Translations under genes and position numbers: made by a program
The notes under the pieces: generated by a model
The model's database searches: none
What the model was told of the DNA's origin: nothing
What the model saw: the letters and a program-made list of their open reading frames with translations, nothing else
Assembly (NCBI GenBank): GCA_020425925.1
Contig: JAGQRB010000310.1
Coordinates: 1 to 48,850, forward strand
Direction of reading: 5' to 3'
Length of the DNA: 48,850 nt
DNA from: Planctomycetota bacterium
Lineage (GTDB): Bacteria > Planctomycetota > UBA1135 > UBA2386
Shown here: positions 7,336-14,388 of the stretch, one piece after another
How the letters are laid out: each line of letters opens with the position of its first letter
How positions within the stretch are numbered: position 1 is the stretch's first letter

Positions 7336-9609
7336 TCAGTGCGTCGCTGCCGCCACCTGGCGCAGGATCTCCTCGAACAGCTCCTCGGGACGAAACGGCT
7401 TGGTGACACAGGCGTCGAAGCCCGAGGCCAGACAGCGTTCGAGTTCGTCGGGGAGCGCGTGCGCGGTCACCGCGATGATCGGAATGCGTCGATCCGAACC
7501 CGCTTCGAGTTCGCGGATCCGGCGGGTCGCCGCGTAGCCGTCGAGCACCGGCATCTGGCAGTCCATCAGGATCAGGTCGGGGCGCTGGCGCTGGAACGCA
7601 TCGAGTGCCGCGCGACCGTCCGGCACGATCTCGGCCTCGACCCGGACCTTGCCCAGGATCGCGCGCATCAACCGTTGGTTGACCAGGTTGTCCTCGGCGA
7701 CCAGGATGCGGAGCCCCAGCATCGCGACCTGTTCGGCTTGTCGGCCGGGTGCGCGTGCAGCTGCCGCCGCATCCGGGTCCGGGCGCAGCAGCCGCAGCAA
7801 GGTGCGTTCGAGCTCGCGCACACGCATCGGCTTCAGCAGGCGCGCGTCGATTCCATCACCGACGGCCGTCGCGCCGCGCGGGTCGGCACTGAAGAGGATG
7901 ATCGGAACGTGGCGGTATCGCGGTAGCTCACGCAGTCTGGTCGCGAGCGTCGCGCCATCCATGTTCGGCATGCGATAGTCGACCAGCACCGCGCCGAAGG
8001 GCTCGGGCCGATCCATCGCCAGGGCGAGCGCCTGCTCGCCGTCACCCGCGGCCGTCGCCTGACAACCCAGCTCGGCGAGATGACGCAGCAGCAACTTGAG
8101 CGTTCCCGGGTGGTCGTCCACGGCCAGCACCTGCAGCCCGGCAAACGCCTGCGGCTCGCCCACCTCATGGTCGGCGTGCTGATCGGGAGCGAGCGGCAAT
8201 GCCAGCTGAACGCGGAACGTCGAGCCTTCGCCCGGCCGCGAGGTCACCGACAGGCTGCCGCCCATGCGGGTCACGATGCCGCGACTGATCGCGAGCCCGA
8301 GGCCGGTGCCGCCGAAGCGCCGCGTGGTCGACGCATCGACCTGCTCGAATGCGGTGAACAACGACTGCAGCCGGTCGGCCGGGATCCCGATGCCCGTGTC
8401 CGCCACCTCGATGCACAGCGCGACCAAGTCCGAAGCAGTCTCCGAGCGGGCTGCGTCCAGCCGCGCGGTGATGCGGATCTCGCCCGCGAGCGTGAACTTG
8501 GCAGCGTTGCCGGCGAGATTCAGCAGAACCTGTGCGATGCGGTTCGGGTCGCCGACCAGCCAGTGCGGCACGTCCTGGTCGATCCACGGCAGCAGCTCGA
8601 CACCGTTGGCCGCAGCGCGTTGTCCCACCAGCGCCGCGACGTCGTCGATGACCGCAGCCAGATCGAACGGGATGGCTTCGAGATCGAGCCGGCCCGCGTC
8701 GATCTTGCTGTAGTCGAGGATGTCGTCGATGACGGCTTGGAGGGAACGGCCCGACGCACGGATGTTGTCGGCGTACTGCGCCTGTTCGGGATCCAGCGGA
8801 GTCGTCAGCATCAGCTCGTTCATGCCGACGACGCCGTTCAGCGGCGTGCGGATCTCGTGGCTCATCTTGGCCAGGAAGTCCGCCTTGGCGCGCATCGCGC
8901 CCTCGGCCGAGAGGCGGGCATCGAGCAGGTCCTGTTCGATGCGCGCCTGGTCGATCGCCATCCGACGGACGACGAGCAGCACGATCAGCCAGCCGACAGA
9001 CAGCAGCGCGGCGCATACGAGCGCCGCCCGGTGGGCCAGGGAGAGGGTCGCCACCACCGCTCGCGAGTTCTCCTGCACCGAGCGTTGGATCGCGGCTCGC
9101 GTGCGGTCCATGCCTTGGGCATAGATGCGCTTGTGGTGCTCGTAGTCGGGGCTCTGGAGCAGTTCCTGGGCGGCCGCCGCCTGACCGCTGCGCACCAGCT
9201 CGAACGAGCGCAACTCCATCGCGACGAGTGCATCGTTGGCCGCGTTGCACTCGCTGGTCGCGGCCATCGCGTAGGCATCCGGGGCCAGCTGCATCGACGC
9301 CGTGATGGCCTCGGTCAGCTTCGGCTCGAAGTGGTGGTAGCGGTCGATCCAGGCCGGGTCGCCCGAAGCAGCTGCCATGCGCGCGGACATGGTCAACACT
9401 TCGTCGAGGTGGACGATCTCGTGGACCAGCGCGGCGTTCTGCATCTCGCGCTCGACGATGTTGTCGAACGCGCGGCCGAGCCGTTGCAGCGCCACCACCA
9501 GAACGATCGCAACGCCGACGGTGACGGCGATGCCACACGAGATCAACCGCACCGCCGTCCAACGCGGACGGATGCGGGTAGAGCCGGCAGTGGACACCGA
9601 GGATGGCAT
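7336..9609 (-). CDS. Hybrid sensor histidine kinase with two receiver domains
   Basis: 757 residues. Membrane segments at ~25-43 and ~195-214 enclose a ~150-residue, mostly helical extracytoplasmic sensor. A HisKA domain carries the phospho-acceptor H251 in MSHEIRTPLNG, and an HATPase domain has an N-box (NLAGNAAKF, N368), DTGIGIP and GGTGLGLAI. Two receiver domains follow, with phospho-acceptor aspartates D544 (VLVDYRMPNMDG) and D683 (ILMDCQMPVLDG). There is no Hpt domain or output domain, so the signal must leave through separate proteins, none encoded nearby. The gene is the first of an apparent kinase-oxyR-DUF433 unit (gaps 38 and 12 bp) and is divergent from katA. The stimulus is unknown; a redox or stress signal is suggested only by location. 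Confidence 0.93.
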   Translation of the reverse strand: MPSSVSTAGSTRIRPRWTAVRLISCGIAVTVGVAIVLVVALQRLGRAFDNIVEREMQNAALVHEIVHLDEVLTMSARMAAASGDPAWIDRYHHFEPKLTEAITASMQLAPDAYAMAATSECNAANDALVAMELRSFELVRSGQAAAAQELLQSPDYEHHKRIYAQGMDRTRAAIQRSVQENSRAVVATLSLAHRAALVCAALLSVGWLIVLLVVRRMAIDQARIEQDLLDARLSAEGAMRAKADFLAKMSHEIRTPLNGVVGMNELMLTTPLDPEQAQYADNIRASGRSLQAVIDDILDYSKIDAGRLDLEAIPFDLAAVIDDVAALVGQRAAANGVELLPWIDQDVPHWLVGDPNRIAQVLLNLAGNAAKFTLAGEIRITARLDAARSETASDLVALCIEVADTGIGIPADRLQSLFTAFEQVDASTTRRFGGTGLGLAISRGIVTRMGGSLSVTSRPGEGSTFRVQLALPLAPDQHADHEVGEPQAFAGLQVLAVDDHPGTLKLLLRHLAELGCQATAAGDGEQALALAMDRPEPFGAVLVDYRMPNMDGATLATRLRELPRYRHVPIILFSADPRGATAVGDGIDARLLKPMRVRELERTLLRLLRPDPDAAAAARAPGRQAEQVAMLGLRILVAEDNLVNQRLMRAILGKVRVEAEIVPDGRAALDAFQRQRPDLILMDCQMPVLDGYAATRRIRELEAGSDRRIPIIAVTAHALPDELERCLASGFDACVTKPFRPEELFEEILRQVAAATH

Positions 9610-9673
9610 GTGGCGCTGGAACCTGGGCCATGCTGCATCGGCGTTCCCTTCCCGCGCGCTTGACAGGCTGGAC

Positions 9674-9690
9674 GGTCTCGATTCGAGACC
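9674..9690. repeat. Palindromic hairpin in the kinase/katA divergent region
   Basis: GGTCTCG-ATT-CGAGACC, a perfect 7-bp stem with a 3-nt loop, 11 bp before the OxyR-type operator. A TTGACA hexamer at 9660-9665 lies next to it, but no convincing -10 follows. It could be a second regulator site or an mRNA leader hairpin. Confidence 0.4.
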
Positions 9691-9700
9691 GCGAGGCTAC

Positions 9701-9737
9701 ATAGGGCATTCCTATCACATTGATCGAAACGATGTCT
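9701..9737. promoter_or_regulatory. OxyR operator in the katA / kinase-oxyR divergent promoter region
   Basis: The sequence reads ATAG-N7-CTAT-N7-ATCG-N7-GTCT, matching the four-part OxyR pattern ATAG-N7-CTAT-N7-ATAG-N7-CTAT. The first two elements are exact, the third is 3/4 and the fourth 2/4, and the 7-nt spacers are all exact. It ends 35 bp before the katA ATG and starts 91 bp before the kinase start, so one site could control both directions, including oxyR itself. The operator pattern is established for enterobacterial OxyR; its use here is inference. Confidence 0.75.
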
Positions 9738-9772
9738 TGGACCGATCACTGGCGGCGAACGATCCTTCCGGC

Positions 9773-11239
9773 ATGAAAGACCACGAAACGCTCACGACCG
9801 AGGCCGGCGCCCCGGTTACCGACAACCAGCACTCGCAGACCGCCGGGCCGAACGGCCCACTGCTGCTGCAGGACCACCACCTGATCGAGAAGCTCGCGCG
9901 CTTCAACCGCGAGCGCATCCCCGAACGCGTCGTGCACGCCGTCGGCACCGGCGCCTACGGCCACTTCGTCGTCACCAACCCCGACGTGCCGAAGTGGACG
10001 AAGACGAAGATGTTCGCGGCGGTCGGCAAGCAGACCGACGCGTTCGTGCGGTTCTCGACCGTCGCCGGCAGCAAGGGCGCACCCGACAGCGTGCGCGACC
10101 CGCGCGGTTTCGCCGTCAAGTTCTACACCGAGGACGGCAACTGGGACCTCGCCGGCAACAACACGCCGATCTTCTTCATCCGCGACGGCATCAAGTTCCC
10201 CGACTTCATCCACTCGCAGAAGTACGACCCGCACACCAACCGCCAGGAGCCCGACAACGTCTGGGACTTCTTCTCGCACTCGCCCGAGGCGACCCACATG
10301 TTCACCTGGCTGTTCGGCGACCGCGGTCAACCCGCGTCGCTGCGCCAGATGGACGGCTTCGGCAGCCACACGTTCCAGTGGGTCAACGCCGCCGGCGAAC
10401 GCTTCTGGGTCAAGTTCCACTTCAAGACCGACCAGGGCATCCGCTGCAACACCCACGAGGAAGCCGCGAGGGTCGCCGGTGCGGATCCGCAGGCGCTGCA
10501 CAGGGAACTGCACGACGCGATCACCCGCGGCGAGCGTCCGTCGTGGACGCTCAAGGTCCAGGTCATGCCGGTCGCCGAGGCGGCGGGCTACCGCTTCAAC
10601 CCGTTCGACGTCACGAAGGTCTGGCCGTACTCGGACTACCCGCTGATCGAGGTCGGCAAACTCGTGCTCGATCGCATGCCCGACAACTACTTCGCCGAGG
10701 TCGAGCAGTCAGCGTTCGATCCGGCCGCGTTCGTGCCCGGTGTCGGCCCGTCACCCGATCCGATGCTGCAGGCGCGCCTGTTCGCCTACGGTGACGCCCA
10801 CCGCTACCGTCTCGGCATCAACAGCACCCGTCTGCCCGTCAACAGCCCGAAGGGCGTGCCAGGCGGCGCGAGGAACTACGGCCGCGACGGCGCCATGCGA
10901 TTCGACGACAACGGCGGCAGCAATGCCAACTACGAGCCGAACAGCCGCGGCGGGCCGCAGCAGACGAACGCAGCCTACGACCTCACATATGACGTCACGG
11001 GCTCGGTCGGCCCGCGCGGCCTCGTGCCGCACCGCGACGACGACGACTTCGTGCAGGCCGGCATGCTGTACCGCGTCATGACGGCCGCCGAGCGGGACCG
11101 GCTGGTCGCCTCGATCGCCGGCAGCCTGTCGCAGGTGACGCGCCCCGACGTGATCGAGCGCTCGATCGGCTACTTCCGCAAGGCCGATGCCGAGTACGGC
11201 GAACGCGTCGCCGCGGCGATCGCGGCGGCGCGCGGGTAG
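9773..11239 (+). CDS. katA: Monofunctional heme catalase, small-subunit clade
   Basis: 488 residues; degrades H2O2 to water and oxygen in the cytosol. Family landmarks are present: catalytic His55 in ERVVHAVGTGAYGHF, RFSTVAGSKGAPDSVRDPRGFAVKFYTEDGN is represented by RFSTVAGS and RDPRGFAVKF, the catalytic Asn is in DLAGNNTPIFF (129-130), and the heme-ligand Tyr339 is in RLFAYGDAHRYRLG. The length fits the small-subunit clade (KatA/KatB types). No N-terminal export signal is seen. The ATG at 9773 was chosen because the conserved domain starts ~25 residues later and upstream in-frame sequence is not catalase-like. It is divergent from the kinase-oxyR unit, with an OxyR-type operator 35 bp upstream, so peroxide induction is likely. 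Confidence 0.97.
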   Translation: MKDHETLTTEAGAPVTDNQHSQTAGPNGPLLLQDHHLIEKLARFNRERIPERVVHAVGTGAYGHFVVTNPDVPKWTKTKMFAAVGKQTDAFVRFSTVAGSKGAPDSVRDPRGFAVKFYTEDGNWDLAGNNTPIFFIRDGIKFPDFIHSQKYDPHTNRQEPDNVWDFFSHSPEATHMFTWLFGDRGQPASLRQMDGFGSHTFQWVNAAGERFWVKFHFKTDQGIRCNTHEEAARVAGADPQALHRELHDAITRGERPSWTLKVQVMPVAEAAGYRFNPFDVTKVWPYSDYPLIEVGKLVLDRMPDNYFAEVEQSAFDPAAFVPGVGPSPDPMLQARLFAYGDAHRYRLGINSTRLPVNSPKGVPGGARNYGRDGAMRFDDNGGSNANYEPNSRGGPQQTNAAYDLTYDVTGSVGPRGLVPHRDDDDFVQAGMLYRVMTAAERDRLVASIAGSLSQVTRPDVIERSIGYFRKADAEYGERVAAAIAAARG

Positions 11240-11252
11240 CCGACTGCCGGCG

Positions 11253-14200
11253 CTACGGCCGGACGAGCACGCGGAAGAGCTCGGAGAAGTTGCCGTGCGC
11301 CCAGTTGCCGGCCTGCAGGTTCAGCATCTGCAGGCCGATGATCGTGCCGACGATCACCGGGTCGTTCGGCACTGCGAGCGGGATCGGCGCGCCGACCGGG
11401 ACCGTGAACGGGAACACCAGCGCGACGCTGCCGAGCGTGCCCGCGAGCAGCTGGCCGTAGGGCTGGATCATCGTCGCCGGACCGAGCAGCCCGAAGCCGA
11501 GGAACGAATCACCCGCCGGACCCTGCGCGACCAGGAACACCGTCTCGCCGGGGCGGGTCTCGCCGTAGACCTCCATGTGCCAGTTGCCGAACTCGTACGC
11601 GCCCATGTCCGGCGTAGCGAGGCCGGCGAGCGCGTGGTCGAGCACGCGTGGCCGCTCGTCGAAGTCCTTCTGCACGAGCAGCGCCGTGGTGTAGTCGGCG
11701 ACGCCGAGGCACGGCGAGGTCGCGAGCAGGTGCAAATCGCCGTTCGCCGCGTCGACGAACTGCGGATCGACGAACAGGTTGCCGTTCTGGCCCGGGAAGC
11801 CGCCGTTGCTGTTCAGCACGTGGCCGGCGGTCAGGTTGGAGTAGTTGGTGTTGTCGCGGCTGATCGAGTTGATCAGGTAGCCGCTCCAGGCCCCCTCGGC
11901 ACGGATGCCCGTGCCGTTGTCGGCGGTCGTCGCGTGCAGCACATCGAAGCCGCCGCCCGTGAGGTGCAGGCCGCGCCCACCGCACGACCAGGCGACGAGG
12001 TTGGTCGGGTTCGGGGCCACGGCGGACAGCTCGAAGCCGCTGTCGTGGGCCTCGTCGACGCGTACCGAGCGCATGGCGATCGCCGCGCTGTTGCACTCGA
12101 GGCCGGGCCAGAAGCCGGTGCCCGGATAGCGGACGACGACGTTCTCGACGAGCCCGGCCGGCGCGGTCGACGGGAACACGATGCCGTACCACGCGGCCGA
12201 TGCGCCCGTGCTCGGCCCGTCGCTGTTGGTGTCACCACCGACCGAGTCGTCGGCGAGCGTGGTGAACACGATCGGCTCGTAGGCGGTGCCGCGCAGGTGG
12301 GTCGGGCCGTTGAAGGTCACCGTGCGCGTGCCCTCGAGCTTGAAGTTCACGCCCTGGAGCACCTCGAGCGCGCCGGCCGGATCGACGACGAGGTTCGCCT
12401 GCAGCACGATCGCGCCGGTGAGCATCGACTGCGGGCCGATCGTCAGCGGTGCAGTGACGTTCGCCGAGGTGACCCGGAAGTAGTCGCCGCCGTTGCCGCT
12501 GGCCGTATTGTAGGAGAAACCCGGCACCGCCTGGATCGACCCGCCCTCGATCGCGACCGAGGTGTTGGCGGTGAACACGCAGTTCGACACCGTCGGCCGT
12601 GCCGAGGCGTCGAAGCGCAGTCCGCGATCGCGGCCATCGCGGAAGGTGCAGTGATCGAACGCCGGCGCGCTGCCGAGGACCTCCGCCGCGGGCCAGAATC
12701 CCGTGCCGCAATAGCGCAGCTCGGTCCACGCGAGCGCGCTCGCGCCGGCGGTGCTCGCGAACCGCACGCCGTACCAGGCTGCGGACGTGCCGCTGCTCGC
12801 GCCGTCACCGTTCGTGTCGCCGCCGGCACTGTCGTCCGCGAGCGCGGTCAGGATCACCGGATCCGACACCGTGCCGTCGCTCGTCAGGGTGCCGTTGATC
12901 GTCACCGTGTGCTGCGAGCGGAACTTGAAGATCACGCCGGCGTCGAGGGTCAGCGAGCTGCTCGCCGGCACCACGAGATTGTCGGCGATCACGACCGCGC
13001 CGCTGAGCATCGAGCTCGGCGCGATCGTGACCGCACCGCCCGCGAGCGTGCCCGTGGCGACGTCGAGCGTGTTCTGGCCGTTGCCCACGGCGGTGTTGTC
13101 GGCGAAGCCGGGCACGGCGTCGATCGCGACGCCGAGCACGGCGGTGCCGCCGTTGGCCGTGAACGTGCAACCGTTCACGCTCGGCCGCGCCGCGGCGTTC
13201 AGGCGCATGCCGTGCTGGTAGAAGTCGCGGAACGTGCAGTCGGCGAACGAGGGGGCACACGAGACCACGTCCGCCGCCGGCCAGAAGCCCGTGCCGCCGA
13301 AGCGCAGCTCGGTCCACGCCAACGAGCTCGCGCCGGCCGTCGTGTCGAAGCGGATCCCGTACCACGAGGCCGGCGAACCGGTGCTCGCGCCGTCGCCGTT
13401 GGTGTCGCCGCCGGCGCTGTCGTCGGCGAGCGCGGTCAGGATCACCGGATCCGACATCGTGCCGTTGCTCGCGAGCGTGCCGTCGATCGCGACCGTGTGC
13501 GCCGAGCGGAACTTGAGGATCACACCCGCGTCGAGTGTCAGCGAGCTGCCCGCAGGCACGACGAGATTGGCATCGATCACGACCGCGCCGCTCAGCATCG
13601 AGTGCGACGCGATCGCGACCGCGCTGCCCGCGAGCGTGCCGGTGGCGACATCGAGCGTGTTCTGGCCGTTGCCCGCGGCGCTGTTGTCGACGAAGCCGGG
13701 CACGGCGTCGATCGCGACGCCGAGCACCGCGGTGCCGCCGTTGGCCGTGAAGGTGCAATCGGTAACGCTCGGCCGCGCCGCGGCGTTCAGCCGCATGCCG
13801 TGCTGGAAGAAGTCACGGAACGTGCAGTCGGCGAACGAGGGGGCACACGAGACCACGTCCGCCGCCGGCCAGAAGCCCGTGCCGCCGAAGCGCAGCTCGG
13901 TCCATGCCAGCGAGCTCGCGCCGGCCGTCGCGTCGAATCGGATCCCGTACCAGGAGGCCGGGGAACCCGTGCTCGGCCCGTTGTTGTTCGTATCGCCGCC
14001 GGCGCTGTCGTCCTCGTCATCGGTGAAGATCACCGGGTTGGCCGCCGTGCCGTTGGCGATCAGGGTTCCGGCGACCGTCACGGTCCGGGCACCGACGAAC
14101 TTGATGATCACGCCGGGATCGAGGGTCAGGGTCTGGCCGGCGGGAACCAGCAGGTTGCCGTTGGCAAGGTAGACACCGGCGCTGAGCGTGCCGGACAGCG

Positions 14201-14291
14201 AACCGCTGATCGTGCCCTGGCCGGAGGCCGAGAGGCAGATGCCGAGGAATGCGAACGATGGCGCGATGCCGCGCAGCAGAAGATGTTTCAT
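11253..14291 (-). CDS. Giant secreted parallel beta-helix protein with 196-residue tandem repeats
   Basis: 1012 residues. The start ATG at 14291 gives a clear signal peptide (MKHLLLRGIAPSFAFLGICLSASG); an in-frame codon at 14381 would only add residues before it. The body consists of four successive ~196-residue modules. Each begins with a GVIxKFxxxxTVxxxGTL strand, then DDSAGGDTNxDG, SWYGIRF, LAWTELRFGGTGFWPAADV, CTFRD and CTFTANGGTAVLG segments. These suit a right-handed beta-helix of the kind found in adhesins and polysaccharide-acting proteins. The first three modules are nearly identical and the fourth is diverged. A C-terminal ~110-residue beta domain resembles the ends of the two other secreted repeat proteins. 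No catalytic residues can be assigned. It is divergent from the Ser/Thr kinase gene. Confidence 0.75.
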   Translation of the reverse strand: MKHLLLRGIAPSFAFLGICLSASGQGTISGSLSGTLSAGVYLANGNLLVPAGQTLTLDPGVIIKFVGARTVTVAGTLIANGTAANPVIFTDDEDDSAGGDTNNNGPSTGSPASWYGIRFDATAGASSLAWTELRFGGTGFWPAADVVSCAPSFADCTFRDFFQHGMRLNAAARPSVTDCTFTANGGTAVLGVAIDAVPGFVDNSAAGNGQNTLDVATGTLAGSAVAIASHSMLSGAVVIDANLVVPAGSSLTLDAGVILKFRSAHTVAIDGTLASNGTMSDPVILTALADDSAGGDTNGDGASTGSPASWYGIRFDTTAGASSLAWTELRFGGTGFWPAADVVSCAPSFADCTFRDFYQHGMRLNAAARPSVNGCTFTANGGTAVLGVAIDAVPGFADNTAVGNGQNTLDVATGTLAGGAVTIAPSSMLSGAVVIADNLVVPASSSLTLDAGVIFKFRSQHTVTINGTLTSDGTVSDPVILTALADDSAGGDTNGDGASSGTSAAWYGVRFASTAGASALAWTELRYCGTGFWPAAEVLGSAPAFDHCTFRDGRDRGLRFDASARPTVSNCVFTANTSVAIEGGSIQAVPGFSYNTASGNGGDYFRVTSANVTAPLTIGPQSMLTGAIVLQANLVVDPAGALEVLQGVNFKLEGTRTVTFNGPTHLRGTAYEPIVFTTLADDSVGGDTNSDGPSTGASAAWYGIVFPSTAPAGLVENVVVRYPGTGFWPGLECNSAAIAMRSVRVDEAHDSGFELSAVAPNPTNLVAWSCGGRGLHLTGGGFDVLHATTADNGTGIRAEGAWSGYLINSISRDNTNYSNLTAGHVLNSNGGFPGQNGNLFVDPQFVDAANGDLHLLATSPCLGVADYTTALLVQKDFDERPRVLDHALAGLATPDMGAYEFGNWHMEVYGETRPGETVFLVAQGPAGDSFLGFGLLGPATMIQPYGQLLAGTLGSVALVFPFTVPVGAPIPLAVPNDPVIVGTIIGLQMLNLQAGNWAHGNFSELFRVLVRP
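12280..14160 (-). repeat. 588-bp in-frame tandem repeats inside the beta-helix gene
   Basis: A conserved GTGCAGT-containing block recurs at 12646, 13234 and 13822, exactly 588 bp apart (196 codons). Between the last two copies, runs of several tens of bases are identical at DNA level, for example from 13234 and from 13822. A more diverged fourth module extends toward 12280. Unit edges are approximate. Confidence 0.8.
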
Positions 14292-14388
14292 GTCGAGCGA
14301 ACGGGTTTCACCGGCGATGCCGGCTTCGGCGGCTCTTGCGCGAACGATCCGCTGCGTGACCTGAATTCGACGGAATACCATTCCCTCG

